Part shown: one piece after another, positions 43,789 through 55,569 of the stretch | Position numbering within the stretch: the first letter of the stretch is position 1 | Layout: each line of letters begins with the position of its first letter | Source: Oleiphilaceae bacterium | Lineage (GTDB): Bacteria; Pseudomonadota; Gammaproteobacteria; Pseudomonadales; Oleiphilaceae | Assembly: GCA_022447365.1 (NCBI GenBank) | Contig: JAKVBL010000003.1 | Location: 434,001 to 498,000, forward strand | Reading direction: 5' to 3' | DNA length: 64,000 bases | Notes under the pieces: generated by a model | The model's database searches: none | Told to the model about the DNA's origin: nothing | The model's input: the letters and a program-made list of their open reading frames with translations, nothing else | Program-made: the position numbers and the translations under genes

Positions 43789-44403
43789 GTGGAATTAGTT
43801 TGTCTTGATCTTGAAGGGGTATTGATCCCAGAAATTTGGATTGCCTTTGCTGAAAAAACAGGAATTGAAGAGTTAAAAGCAACGACGCGAGATATTCCCG
43901 ACTACGATGTGCTTATGCAGCAGCGTCTTCGTATATTAGATGAGCATGGTTATGGTCTTAAGGAGATTCAAGAAGTCATCGATACGCTTGATCCTTTGCC
44001 TGGCGCGAAAGAGTTTGTTGAATGGCTAAATCAACGTTTTCAATTGATTATCCTATCCGACACGTTTTACGAGTTTGGTATGCCGTTTATGGCTAAGCTT
44101 GGTTTTCCAACGCTGTTCTGCCATAAGTTAGAGGTGAATGAAGAAGGTAAGATTACGGATTACCTATTGCGTCAGAAAGATCCTAAGCGTCAGTCCGTTC
44201 GCGCATTTCAGTTATTAAATTATCGTGTGATTGCTGCGGGTGACTCCTATAATGATACGACAATGCTCAAGCAGGCTGAGGCCGGTATTTTATTTAAGTC
44301 TCCTCAAAACGTAATTGATGAGTTTCCTCAATTCCCTGCTGTGCACACTTATGAAGATTTAAAGGCTGAGATTGTGAAAGCTAGCCTTACACAGTCTTCT
44401 TAA
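43789..44403 (+). CDS. thrH: Phosphoserine phosphatase / homoserine phosphotransferase ThrH
   Basis: 204 residues, GTG start with CGGAG nine bases upstream. HAD motif I DLEGVLIPE (DxE rather than the common DxD, as in ThrH), motif II LSDTFYEFG, motif III Lys in KDPKRQ and motif IV AAGDSYNDTTML. ThrH dephosphorylates phosphoserine and can transfer the phosphate to homoserine. It precedes rluB by 19 bases and is probably cotranscribed. Confidence 0.92.
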   Translation: MELVCLDLEGVLIPEIWIAFAEKTGIEELKATTRDIPDYDVLMQQRLRILDEHGYGLKEIQEVIDTLDPLPGAKEFVEWLNQRFQLIILSDTFYEFGMPFMAKLGFPTLFCHKLEVNEEGKITDYLLRQKDPKRQSVRAFQLLNYRVIAAGDSYNDTTMLKQAEAGILFKSPQNVIDEFPQFPAVHTYEDLKAEIVKASLTQSS

Positions 44404-44422
44404 TTTTAATTGGGAGTATTGA

Positions 44423-45265
44423 ATGTCTGAGCCTTCAGGCGAACGAATTCAGAAAGTCCTTGCGCAAGCAGGTTTGGGGTCACGTCGTGAAATCGAACGA
44501 TGGATTGCGCAGGGTAGAGTGAGCGTTAATGGTGAGACGGTGACTTTGGGTGCTCGTCTTATCCCTTCTGATGCCGTCAGAGTAGATGGTAAGCCAGTTA
44601 AGCTTAATGTTGAGACTGCATCTGATCAGCGGGTGATTGTTTATAGCAAGCCTGAGGGTGTTATATGCTCACGTTCTGATCCCGAGGGGCGTCCGACTGT
44701 TTTTCAGAATTTACCACGCTTGAGAAATCAGCGATGGATTTCCGTTGGTCGTCTTGATATCAACACGAGCGGCTTGCTTATCCTTACTACTGACGGTGAG
44801 CTTGCAAACAGGCTAATGCATCCGTCTTATGGTGTTGATCGTGAATACGCAGTACGGATTCATGGGCAGGTCGATGATGAGATGATCGCTCGTCTTAACG
44901 AAGGTGTACTGCTTGAAGATGGTATTGCGAGATTTACGGATATACAGTCAGCAGGCGGAGACTCAACAAATCAGTGGTTTCATGTCGCGCTGATGGAAGG
45001 TCGTAATCGCGAAGTTAGGCGCCTTTGGGAATCTCAGGGTGTTCAGGTTAGTCGTTTGAAGCGTGTTCGTTATGGCTGTATTTTCTTGCCTAGCCGATTG
45101 AAAGTTGGTGCTTGGGAAGAGTTAAACAACAAGGAAATTAACGACCTTCGTTCTCTTGTCAATCTGCCTTCTATTCGTGTTAAAGCGAAAGATCCAAAGG
45201 TGCGTCAAGATGATCAGCGTCGTCAACGACGAGCGTTTAATTCTAAATCACCTCGTCGTCGTTAA
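44423..45265 (+). CDS. rluB: 23S rRNA pseudouridine synthase RluB
   Basis: 280 residues. N-terminal S4 domain ([30 protein letters not shown]) and a pseudouridine synthase domain with the catalytic Asp in [17 protein letters not shown] and the [16 protein letters not shown] motif. The basic C-terminal tail is typical of RluB. It modifies U2605 of 23S rRNA (E. coli numbering). Confidence 0.9.
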   Translation: MSEPSGERIQKVLAQAGLGSRREIERWIAQGRVSVNGETVTLGARLIPSDAVRVDGKPVKLNVETASDQRVIVYSKPEGVICSRSDPEGRPTVFQNLPRLRNQRWISVGRLDINTSGLLILTTDGELANRLMHPSYGVDREYAVRIHGQVDDEMIARLNEGVLLEDGIARFTDIQSAGGDSTNQWFHVALMEGRNREVRRLWESQGVQVSRLKRVRYGCIFLPSRLKVGAWEELNNKEINDLRSLVNLPSIRVKAKDPKVRQDDQRRQRRAFNSKSPRRR

Positions 45266-45296
45266 GCAAAAGAAGCCTTTGCTAGGCTTCTTTTGC
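45266..45296. terminator. Bidirectional terminator between rluB and the diguanylate cyclase
   Basis: Perfect 12-base stem GCAAAAGAAGCC/GGCTTCTTTTGC with a seven-base loop that contains the stop codon of the leftward gene. A- and T-rich arms allow termination in both directions. Confidence 0.8.
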
Positions 45297-46244
45297 TGAT
45301 TGCTTGTATAGATCTTGCTGGGTTGTGAGTTCGTTGATCTGAACGGTATTGCGTCCCATCTTCTTAGCGGTATATAGCGCTTTGTCTGCGCGCGTTACAA
45401 AACTCTTTAGTGTTTCTTTATGGTCGAAGCTCGTACAGCCGAAGCTAGCTGTGAGTTTGATTGTCTTGTTAGCAACACTAAAATTGTGAGCCTCTATGAT
45501 CTGTCTGAGTCGTTCTGCTGTAAGGGCTGCGTTGTTCGCGGAGCTGTCATCGAGTAATAGTAAAAACTCTTCCCCGCCATATCGGAAACTAAGATCAGTT
45601 TTACGAAAGTTCTCTGTAATTAGTGTTGCGAATTGCTGAAGTATTTCGTCGCCTGCAGAGTGGCCATATGTGTCATTAATGAGTTTAAAGTGATCGATAT
45701 CGATCATAATGGCAGACAGTTCTTGTTGCTTACGTATGGCTCTTTCAGCTTCTCTGTGCAAGCTACTATTTAGAGCACGTTTGTTACCTAGCCCAGTCAA
45801 TTGGTCGAAAAGCGCTGCATTGATGGCTTCCTGATACATCAAAGCATTCTTTAACGGGAACACTACTGTGCTTGCCATGAACTCGATAATTGAAATTTCA
45901 TCATCAGAATAACGTTTCTTTCTGCATACGCTTAGTTTTCCGAGGCGAGTATTCTCAATAATCAGATTGAATTGGCAGTTGTGTGCCCCCGGATTTTCAC
46001 CCAGGCAGTATGTGTTTTCGTTAGGTGCTTGATATCTAAGCTGGCCAACGTCCATTAGATTGCTAAGTTCGTCGTAAAAGATATCGACAATGCTCGCAAT
46101 ATCTAAGGTAGTTTGTAGGCGTCTGATTGCGCGCGTGACTACATCATTGGTATCGACGATTTGGCGACTTAGGTCTTTATATGTGGATGCGACTCTTGCA
46201 CGATTAAAATCGATTGGTTCTGCTGCTTTTTCGTTGCCGTCCAT
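45282..46244 (-). CDS. Diguanylate cyclase (GAF-like + GGDEF)
   Basis: 320 residues. Residues about 30-150 form a GAF-like sensor (IVDIFYDELSNLMDV ... LGKLSVCRKKRYSDDEISIIEFMASTVVFPLKNAL). A GGDEF domain occupies about 155-310 with FDQLTGLGNKRALN and the active-site signature GGEEF in RYGGEEFLLLL. It should synthesise cyclic di-GMP. No membrane helix, so cytoplasmic. No obvious RxxD inhibitory site five residues before GGEEF (the residues are TDLSFRY). Confidence 0.92.
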   Translation of the reverse strand: MDGNEKAAEPIDFNRARVASTYKDLSRQIVDTNDVVTRAIRRLQTTLDIASIVDIFYDELSNLMDVGQLRYQAPNENTYCLGENPGAHNCQFNLIIENTRLGKLSVCRKKRYSDDEISIIEFMASTVVFPLKNALMYQEAINAALFDQLTGLGNKRALNSSLHREAERAIRKQQELSAIMIDIDHFKLINDTYGHSAGDEILQQFATLITENFRKTDLSFRYGGEEFLLLLDDSSANNAALTAERLRQIIEAHNFSVANKTIKLTASFGCTSFDHKETLKSFVTRADKALYTAKKMGRNTVQINELTTQQDLYKQSAKEA

Positions 46245-46362
46245 AAAACTGCCTTTAAACTTCTGTTTTGGGTTTGATCAGGGCTGTTAAGCGAGGCGCG
46301 TGCCATAAAGAAATTTTATATTTATATCAGTAAGTTATCGTTATTGTGATAGTTTGAGTGTC

Positions 46363-46392
46363 AAAAAAGCGGCGACATGCATCCGCTTTTTT
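46363..46392. terminator. Terminator-like hairpin upstream of smc
   Basis: AAAAAAGCGG/CCGCTTTTTT, 10-base stem with a ten-base loop. Neither flanking annotated gene (divergent smc and diguanylate cyclase) would transcribe into it. It lies just past the end of a leftward frame that stops at 46405. Confidence 0.75.
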
Positions 46393-46404
46393 ATATTGCG
46401 AGTG

Positions 46405-46515
46405 TTAAAAAACTGGCGTATCGATTTGATAGCTTGCAAGACGCTGCGTAATTTCGGAACATGTTGCAACTAATAACGAATAATATTCTGGATACGCTTT
46501 TTTAATGCGCCTCAA
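46405..46515 (-). pseudogene. Possible 3' remnant of a leftward gene ahead of smc
   Basis: The minus-strand frame from about 46515 reads LRRIKKAYPEYYSLLVATCS and then EITQRLASYQIDTPVF before a stop at 46405, followed 12 bases later by a perfect terminator in the same direction. It looks like the tail of a real protein whose upstream part is gone, replaced by the start of smc. No start codon with a ribosome site is evident. Chance coding character in 36 codons is possible. Confidence 0.25.
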
Positions 46516-49500
46516 GTCAATCAAGCTGGTCGGCTTCAAGTCTTTTGTTGATTCGACGGTTGTTCCTTTTCCTACAAACATGACCGCAATCGTTGGTCCA
46601 AACGGTTGTGGGAAATCTAACGTTATTGATGCTGTTCGCTGGGTAATGGGCGAGAGTTCGGCTAAGCACTTACGTGGCGAGTCGATGACAGATGTTATTT
46701 TTAATGGTTCCACACATCGTCAGCCGGTAGGAAAGGCCTCTATTGAGTTGCTATTTGACAATAGTGAAGGGCAGTTGGTTGGTGAGCATGCAGCATTTAC
46801 TGAAATCTCTATCAAGCGTCAGGTCACGAGAGAGGGTGTATCTCAATACTACCTAAATGGCGCAAAGTGTCGTCGTCGAGATGTAACGGATATCTTTCTC
46901 GGTACAGGCATGGGGCCTAGAAGTTATGCCATTATTGAACAGGGAATGATCTCCCGCTTGATCGAGAGTAAGCCCGAAGAGTTGCGCGTTTATCTAGAAG
47001 AAGCTGCAGGTATCTCCAAGTACAAGGAAAGGCGGCGAGAAACCGAAAATCGAATGCGCCGGACCACTGAAAATTTGGATCGACTAACGGATATTCGAGA
47101 GGAGTTGTCTAAGCAACTCGCAACACTCAACCGTCAAGCGAATGCTGCTGAACGATACAAAGGGTTCAAGGCAAATGAACGTGCGCTGAAGGCAAAAATA
47201 TCTGCTTTGCAGTGGCTAGGTTTGGATGAGCAAAAACAGGAGTTGGAGATTAAGTCGGCTCGTTGTGAGTCGACGGTCGAAAGCTTGGTGCTTGATAAGG
47301 CAACTGGGCAATCAAAAATTGAGGTGTTGCGTTCGAATATAGAAGAGTCTGCCGAAGCGATGCAATCGGTGCAGGCTCGTTACTATCAATCTGGCGCCGA
47401 GATCGCAAAGATCGAGCAAGAGTTGAAATTTGAGAGTCAGCGTCTGCAACGAGCTGAGTCTGAACGCATTCGTCTTACTGAGCAGATACGTCTTGCTGAA
47501 GATCGCTTGCGGCAAGGGTTGGAAGAAAGAGAGCTTGTTTCCGAAAGTATCGCTGAGATAGAGCCCGAAATGGAGATCGTGATTGAGCAGCAAGAGGCGG
47601 CTGAATTAAAGCTTGAAGAATCTGAGATGGCGTACGCCTCTTGGTTAGATCTTAATCAGCAAATGCAAGAAGCTTACACGGATGCGCGACATAGTGTGGA
47701 GGATGCGAAGTCGAACTTGTCGCGTTTCCAGCGCGAAGCAGATCAAGCAAAGGAACGCGTTGCTTCACTTGATGATGACAAAAATCGCCTTTCAGAAGAA
47801 TTGGATGTGTTGGGCTATCAAGGTGTGGGTGAAGAGTTAGCTGAGTTGACGTGCGTTTTGGAAGAATCTGAATCAAGCGTTCTCGCTAGGCAAGAAGATG
47901 TTGAAAGGCTTGAGGCCGTTGTTCAAGAAAGTCGTGAAGCGACTGCAGAACGAAAAAGTGAAATTGCCCAGAAGCAGGCAGAATTGGTTTCATTAGAAAC
48001 GATTCAGCGCGATGTAGTATCTAAAGGTAATGTTGGCGCAGGTCTAACTGATCTGCATGCTAAGGCTAAAGGCGAGCTTGAAACCTTAATAGAATCAATT
48101 CAGGTCGAGCCAGTATGGGCGCCTGTCATTGAGGGTTTGCTTGGGGATCGGCTATACGCCTATTTATCTAACGATGAAAAAATGGCCGGCTATCTCTTAG
48201 ATCGCTCTGATAATACTTTCGCTTTATTTTCGAATGAGCAGGCAAGCTATCAAGTTAACGATGGCTCTTTGGCAGAAAAAGTCGAAGGGTGTTCTGCGTT
48301 GATTCCGTTTTTGAATCGTTATATTTGTGCTGCGAATTCTAGCGAAGCCTTTTCTACTCGTTCTCAGCTAGAACTTGGTCAAGAATTCGTGACCACTGAA
48401 GGTGTATTGATAGGTCGGGATAGTGTTCAATATCTTGCCTTGAGTGGAATTGATGATGGTGTTGTCGTTCGTCAAAAACGAATAGATAGCTTGGTTGATG
48501 AGCTGAGTATTGCAGATGATGACGTGGCTAGATTGGAGGCGGGGCTTCAGGCTAATCTGAATGATTTGGCTGCGGCTAAAACTTCGTTAGTCGATGCTCG
48601 GGCAATAGAGCAGAGTGCTCTTAAGCGTCACGCGCAATTAGTTGCTGATGAGCGGGGGGCGAAAATCAAGCGTGAGCAACTTCAGTTGCGTATAGCTCGG
48701 ATAGATGATGATTTGAATTCTGAAAGAGAGCGTTTTGCCCAAAGTTCTGAGCAAATTGAAGCGTGTGAGCAAGAGTTGTCAATATTATCTGAGGTTTTGG
48801 AGAGCGCATCTGAAAAAAGAGAGCTTGGAGAAGGTGACAAAGAGCGTTTGAAAAATGCGATATCTGAGTCGCGAGCGCAGGTTCAGGATTTAGCTTCAGT
48901 GTTAATGAGGTTGCGGTCTGATCAGCAAGGTTTTCGAAATCGCTTAGAGTTGCTAAATCAAACTCTTGATGGGCAAGTAGTTGAGATTGAGAGGTTTAAC
49001 GAGGCGGTCTTAAATATTGATTTCGAGCCTGGCGATGAAGATTTGATTGAGGGTTTAGAGTCCCGCTTGCAGGATGAATTAGTCGCTCATGAGCGTGATC
49101 AGAAGCGGCTTGGGCAGGTGCGAACAGAGCACGAGGCGTTCCAAGGTCAATTGCGTGATTTGGAACAGGCAAGGGAGCGCTCTGAGACAGACTTGCTGCA
49201 TGTTCGAGAAAAGCTAGAGCGGGTGCGTTTGAGGATTCAAGCATTTGCTTTAGAGCAAGATCAATGTTTCCAAAATGTGCTGGAGCAGGGTTTTGTGTTT
49301 GAAAAGCTTGTTTCAGCGCTAGCTGATGAGGATGTTCAGCAAGATGCGTTGGTGAAAGATTTGGAGTCAATTGGACAAAAGATCGCTCGTTTGGGAGCGA
49401 TTAACTTGGCTGCTGTCGAGGAGTATGAGACGCAGCTAGAGCGAAAGACGTATCTTGATGAGCAGAATGATGAGTTAATTGATGCCTTAGATGTGTTGAC

Positions 49501-50005
49501 GCAAGCTATTCGAAAAATCGATAAAGAAACAAGGCATAGGTTTAAGGAAACTTATGATCGCGTCAATGCAGGTTTGCAGAATTTGTTTCCAAAGATATTT
49601 GGGGGTGGCAGCGCCAAACTTGAGCTGACCGATTGGGATTTGCTTGAGACAGGGGTGAGTATTATTGCTAGGCCTCCAGGAAAAAATAATTCAACGATAC
49701 ATCTCCTTTCTGGCGGTGAGAAAGCTTTGACAGCCCTTGCATTGATTTTTTCTATTTTCAAACTTAATCCGGCGCCATTCTGTATGTTGGATGAAGTAGA
49801 TGCGCCTTTAGATGATGCGAATGTTGGGCGTTTTGCTCGACTTGTCAAAGAAATGTCCGATACCGTTCAGTTCATATATATATCGCATAATAAGGTTTCT
49901 ATGGAGATGGCTGACCAGCTTATTGGGGTTACTATGCACGAGCCTGGAGTCTCTCGATTGGTGTCCGTGGATATTGATGCGGCTGCTCAGTTAGTCGACG
50001 CTTAA
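46505..50005 (+). CDS. smc: Chromosome segregation ATPase SMC
   Basis: 1166 residues. N-terminal ATPase lobe with Walker A GPNGCGKSN at 31-39; two long coiled-coil arms about 170-510 and 660-1000; a hinge near 515-640 (VEPVWAPVIEGLLGDRLYAY; VTTEGVLIGRDSVQY); C-terminal lobe with signature LSGGEKALTALALIF and Walker B FCMLDEVDAPLDD. Condensin-type SMC for chromosome organisation; the kleisin partners ScpA/ScpB are not in the window. No good ribosome site precedes the ATG, though the N-terminus MRLKSIKLVGFKSFVD is canonical. Followed by zipA and ligA. Confidence 0.97.
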   Translation: MRLKSIKLVGFKSFVDSTVVPFPTNMTAIVGPNGCGKSNVIDAVRWVMGESSAKHLRGESMTDVIFNGSTHRQPVGKASIELLFDNSEGQLVGEHAAFTEISIKRQVTREGVSQYYLNGAKCRRRDVTDIFLGTGMGPRSYAIIEQGMISRLIESKPEELRVYLEEAAGISKYKERRRETENRMRRTTENLDRLTDIREELSKQLATLNRQANAAERYKGFKANERALKAKISALQWLGLDEQKQELEIKSARCESTVESLVLDKATGQSKIEVLRSNIEESAEAMQSVQARYYQSGAEIAKIEQELKFESQRLQRAESERIRLTEQIRLAEDRLRQGLEERELVSESIAEIEPEMEIVIEQQEAAELKLEESEMAYASWLDLNQQMQEAYTDARHSVEDAKSNLSRFQREADQAKERVASLDDDKNRLSEELDVLGYQGVGEELAELTCVLEESESSVLARQEDVERLEAVVQESREATAERKSEIAQKQAELVSLETIQRDVVSKGNVGAGLTDLHAKAKGELETLIESIQVEPVWAPVIEGLLGDRLYAYLSNDEKMAGYLLDRSDNTFALFSNEQASYQVNDGSLAEKVEGCSALIPFLNRYICAANSSEAFSTRSQLELGQEFVTTEGVLIGRDSVQYLALSGIDDGVVVRQKRIDSLVDELSIADDDVARLEAGLQANLNDLAAAKTSLVDARAIEQSALKRHAQLVADERGAKIKREQLQLRIARIDDDLNSERERFAQSSEQIEACEQELSILSEVLESASEKRELGEGDKERLKNAISESRAQVQDLASVLMRLRSDQQGFRNRLELLNQTLDGQVVEIERFNEAVLNIDFEPGDEDLIEGLESRLQDELVAHERDQKRLGQVRTEHEAFQGQLRDLEQARERSETDLLHVREKLERVRLRIQAFALEQDQCFQNVLEQGFVFEKLVSALADEDVQQDALVKDLESIGQKIARLGAINLAAVEEYETQLERKTYLDEQNDELIDALDVLTQAIRKIDKETRHRFKETYDRVNAGLQNLFPKIFGGGSAKLELTDWDLLETGVSIIARPPGKNNSTIHLLSGGEKALTALALIFSIFKLNPAPFCMLDEVDAPLDDANVGRFARLVKEMSDTVQFIYISHNKVSMEMADQLIGVTMHEPGVSRLVSVDIDAAAQLVDA

Positions 50006-50086
50006 AAGGCTATCCAACAGTTAATTTAGGTTTAATCTTGAGCGTTGGTCTCCTTGTTGTTTTCTAGCTACTATATGCCTTGATAA

Positions 50087-50105
50087 AAAGGCTATCCTAG
50101 CCTTT
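50087..50105 (+). terminator. Hairpin between smc and zipA
   Basis: AAAGGCTA-TCC-TAGCCTTT eight-base stem with a three-base loop, about 80 bases after smc and 38 before zipA. It may reduce read-through or be an attenuator; few T residues follow. Confidence 0.4.
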
Positions 50106-50142
50106 ATGTTCTCAGATTATCTATACGTGGAATGAGTTCTTA

Positions 50143-50988
50143 ATGAGCCTTAGAGAGTGGTTAATTGTAGTTGGTGTCGTCATTATCTTAGGGATTTTGA
50201 TCGATGGTCTTCGTAGAATGCGTCTCGCAAAGCAAGACTCTCTTAAAATGTCCCGAGATTTAGGTGGGCAAATAGATTCTTCCCCCCTTGATGATGATTT
50301 TAATCCTGAGCTTCCTGGAGGCGGTGTTCGAGTTGTATCTGCAGGAGCGGATTCTGTTGAGAGTGAACTTGATGAACAGAATTTACTGTCTATTTCGGCG
50401 CAAGACGATTCAGATTTATTTGAGTCTAAAGTTTCAATTGAATCGGATGAGTCTGAGATTGAGAAACCTTCTTCTAGCAAGCCTAAGCAAGCGAAAGCTA
50501 AGATTGATGCAACAACAAAGCCCAAAGAGGAAACTGTAGAATCAGATTCAGCAATCGATCATGAAGTCATCGTGATTAATGTTGATGCGCAACCAGGTCA
50601 AAATTTTGCGGGCGCAGATGTAAATAAACTTCTTGTAGCGTGTGGTATGAAACATGGCGAGATGTCTATTTTTCATCGACATGAAGAGGACTTGTTAAGT
50701 CCTATTCAATTTAGCGTCGCGAATGCTGTTGAGCCTGGATATTTTGATCCAGACAAGCTCGAGACCTTATCCACTCCGGGAGTAAGCTTCTTTATGAGTA
50801 TTCCCGGACCAAAGAATTACTTGCAAGCTTTTGACTTTATGTATGAAACGGCGAAGTGCTTTGCAGATAATTTGCAAGGTGAGTTGAAGGACGAGCATCG
50901 CAGCGTATTGACTTCGCAGACTGTTGAACATTATAAGCAGAGAATTAGAGAGTTTGAGCGCAAGCAGTTGTGCAAAATGCGTCCTTAA
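50143..50988 (+). CDS. zipA: Cell division protein ZipA
   Basis: 281 residues. One N-terminal membrane helix (about 5-24: EWLIVVGVVIILGILIDGLRRMR), an acidic, Ser-rich linker (about 50-140) and the C-terminal FtsZ-binding ZipA domain (about 145-280: VIVINVDAQPGQNFAGADVNKLLVACGMKHGEMSIFHRH). It tethers FtsZ to the inner membrane at the septum. Position between smc and ligA is the usual gammaproteobacterial order. Confidence 0.93.
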   Translation: MSLREWLIVVGVVIILGILIDGLRRMRLAKQDSLKMSRDLGGQIDSSPLDDDFNPELPGGGVRVVSAGADSVESELDEQNLLSISAQDDSDLFESKVSIESDESEIEKPSSSKPKQAKAKIDATTKPKEETVESDSAIDHEVIVINVDAQPGQNFAGADVNKLLVACGMKHGEMSIFHRHEEDLLSPIQFSVANAVEPGYFDPDKLETLSTPGVSFFMSIPGPKNYLQAFDFMYETAKCFADNLQGELKDEHRSVLTSQTVEHYKQRIREFERKQLCKMRP

Positions 50989-53001
<2,013 letters not shown>

Positions 53002-53109
53002 TCTTTATTGTGATGTAAGGGGCGTTTCTTATTGCCTCTTCTGTCAAACCCTTCTTTGTTTTTATACTATTTGCATCGTTTAAGTTTTTCATAATAAGCC
53101 TTTCTGGCC

Positions 53110-55569
53110 ATGAGTGCGTGTATTTTGAAACATCTAGTTCAAAAACTGTGTGTTGTTATTTCTATTCTTGTGCTAGCTGCGTGCGAAACAAATTTGAGTA
53201 CGCCTGATTTACGAATTGTAAATGAAGAAGCTCTTCCCACAGAGATGACTTGGTATTCACCTATTGATATTCCGATCGAAATTGCGGGTGGTGAAGGCGG
53301 TTTTAACGTTCGTTATATTCAAAACCCCGAAGCAGGTATGAGTGAAGAACTTACCGAAGATGCAGAGGGGAATAACACGATTAGCCTCAGTGTTGTGAAG
53401 CAAGAGGGAACACAAAAGAATACTTTTCGATTGCAGGGAACACCTATTCCGGCGGTTGGGGATAGCCCCGTCGCACTTGATAGTGATTACTGGCTCGAAG
53501 TAACTGACGGCAGCGAGAGCTTTATTACTAGGTTTCCTTTTACTATAGGGCCTGTATCTATCGAGTCATTTGCGACTTCCAGTAGTTTTGATGAGGGAGG
53601 CGCTAATTTCTCTGGGGTTGAAGGTAGAAATATTCGAGGGAAGCAAGTTTGTACTCAGCTGGGTTCTTTGCCACAAAATTCAATTGATAAGGGTTTCGGA
53701 TTAAGCTATCCGAATGCAGTGTTACTTACATTAACGGAACCCGTATCCATTCCGCTTGTTTTTGATTATGTTATTTCTGAAGACGATAGTGGAAATTCTC
53801 CGGCATCACCACTTTCTGATTTCGAGACTTCTACTGGGCAAGTTAGATTTGAGCCTGGAGATACAGCGTGTGGATTTGTTTTGTACTTAATAGACGATTT
53901 GGTGATTGAGCCGCCCGAGACCTTCAAACTAGATTTATTAGCGTCTCAGACAATAGTTTCAGAATTTGAAAACCGTTCAGTGGTGGTAAATATTGTTGAT
54001 AATGAGCCACGGCTTAAACAGGAAAGTCTTTCTTTTATTGCTACGCCTGGGGATGCGAAGACATTCTCTATTGAATTAAGTAGGCCTGCAGAAAATACGT
54101 TGTTAGTTCCCTTTACTGTGAACGAGGATAACTCTACGTTGTCTGCCACTGACTATTCGATTACTCCAGCATCTCAGGTAGTTGAGATAGGAGAGGGTGA
54201 GATACTTGGGCAAGTTTCTGTAATGATTGAGTCAACCATTACTAGCACTGAAGCTGATCCTCGGTTCTATATCGAATTTCAAGGTGCCACTGTAGCAGAT
54301 TCCGAGCCTCAGGTAGAGGTAGAGTTTATTGTGAATTCATTCATAAATACTGAAGCGGTTTATTCTTCAGAACCTGTCGATTTCGTGGTAATTGGTGCAG
54401 ACCAAAACGTGTATCTTGGGGGCGGTGATCGAACTAATTCGTCAAGTGTCAGGTTGTATAGCCTTAATAAAAAGGGGGAGGCTCGATCAGTAAACTTTAA
54501 CGACTTCTACGGCATATCTTCTTTAAACGGCGTGTTAGCCTTGAAGGAGTTAGTTACGCTAGATACCTCAAATCAGACTGAGACTTTAGCACTTGTTATG
54601 GAGGTCGAGGGGCGTTTTGACGCTGTCAGCGATGCGTGGGGAGGCCAAGATTTTGTATTGATGGTTCTCGAAGTTGAGGAAGATGGTCGGGTTAATCTTG
54701 TACATCAATCCCAGCATGGTTCAGAGTCGGATGATTTAATAACGAATATTGACGTAACTGAACAAAACGAATTGATCGTATCAGGTTATACACAAGGCCG
54801 CTCTTTAGATGGTTCATCAATTATTCCGTCACAAGGTCAAAATGAGGGGTTTGTTTATAAATTTGATGCAAATTTTGATATCGATTACGCTCGGTTTATT
54901 GGTGATTCGTTCGATAATGAGACAATAGCTGTCTTGGCTGATGGGTCTTCAGTGAATTCTTTTTTTACGAGCGACTCAGGTATTTTTTCAAAGACTTTAG
55001 ATGATGACGGTTTTGTAGATATAGATATTGAAACTGTCGAGTTACCTCAGCCGTCAAGTTTTTCTGTTGGTGGTACTTTGAAATATGAAGAAGGTTTTTT
55101 TGGAGCTTTTGTAACATCATCATTTGATAATGACCAAACTGCAACCCCGTCTTTGAGTAATGACGTCTTTTTCTATGATTTTGTAATTGGAGAATCGAGC
55201 GAGGTAAGAAAGCTTTTTTCTGTCGCAACGAGTCAGGACGACTTAGGTGTAGATTCCGTCTATTTCGGCAAAGAAGACTCAGAAAGAATTGGCGCTATCG
55301 GTGAAACGCTTGGCGTGTTTGGAGACCAGAGCTCGCAAGGTGGGCGAGATGTATTTTTCGCATCGATAAATGCACAGGGACGACCTGAATTGATTAAGGT
55401 CAATCAGTTTGGCACTCCAGGCGACGATTATGCGATTGATGTCATTGCTGATAGCGAAGACAAATTTTTAGTTCTTTGGAAGGAGGATCACTCGTCAGGT
55501 GACGGTACCTTCCGCTACAGAATCACGCCATTTTCTCCAGATGGTGAAAACCTACTTCCTATTAATTAG
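53110..55569 (+). CDS. Large lipoprotein with Calx-beta-like domains, unknown function
   Basis: 819 residues. Lipoprotein signal with lipobox LAAC (Cys25). Residues about 35-155 look like an Ig/cadherin-type fold. Two segments resemble Calx-beta repeats: about 195-300 (IPLVFDYVISEDDSGN ... GDTACGFVLYLIDDLVIEPPETFKLDL ... VVVNIVDNEP) and about 305-410 (LLVPFTVNEDNSTLSATDYSITPAS). The C-terminal half (about 415-819) contains beta-propeller-like repeats (VIGADQNVYLGGGDR, VSGYTQGRSLDGS, RDVFFASINAQG). The protein is very acidic. It is probably an extracellular surface protein; its last eight bases overlap the convergent mnmC. Confidence 0.75.
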   Translation: MSACILKHLVQKLCVVISILVLAACETNLSTPDLRIVNEEALPTEMTWYSPIDIPIEIAGGEGGFNVRYIQNPEAGMSEELTEDAEGNNTISLSVVKQEGTQKNTFRLQGTPIPAVGDSPVALDSDYWLEVTDGSESFITRFPFTIGPVSIESFATSSSFDEGGANFSGVEGRNIRGKQVCTQLGSLPQNSIDKGFGLSYPNAVLLTLTEPVSIPLVFDYVISEDDSGNSPASPLSDFETSTGQVRFEPGDTACGFVLYLIDDLVIEPPETFKLDLLASQTIVSEFENRSVVVNIVDNEPRLKQESLSFIATPGDAKTFSIELSRPAENTLLVPFTVNEDNSTLSATDYSITPASQVVEIGEGEILGQVSVMIESTITSTEADPRFYIEFQGATVADSEPQVEVEFIVNSFINTEAVYSSEPVDFVVIGADQNVYLGGGDRTNSSSVRLYSLNKKGEARSVNFNDFYGISSLNGVLALKELVTLDTSNQTETLALVMEVEGRFDAVSDAWGGQDFVLMVLEVEEDGRVNLVHQSQHGSESDDLITNIDVTEQNELIVSGYTQGRSLDGSSIIPSQGQNEGFVYKFDANFDIDYARFIGDSFDNETIAVLADGSSVNSFFTSDSGIFSKTLDDDGFVDIDIETVELPQPSSFSVGGTLKYEEGFFGAFVTSSFDNDQTATPSLSNDVFFYDFVIGESSEVRKLFSVATSQDDLGVDSVYFGKEDSERIGAIGETLGVFGDQSSQGGRDVFFASINAQGRPELIKVNQFGTPGDDYAIDVIADSEDKFLVLWKEDHSSGDGTFRYRITPFSPDGENLLPIN

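Noticed and set aside
46516-46713. The upstream part of the leftward frame within smc
   Set aside because: It is the antisense of the conserved SMC N-terminus (Walker A region), so its open frame is explained by smc codons.
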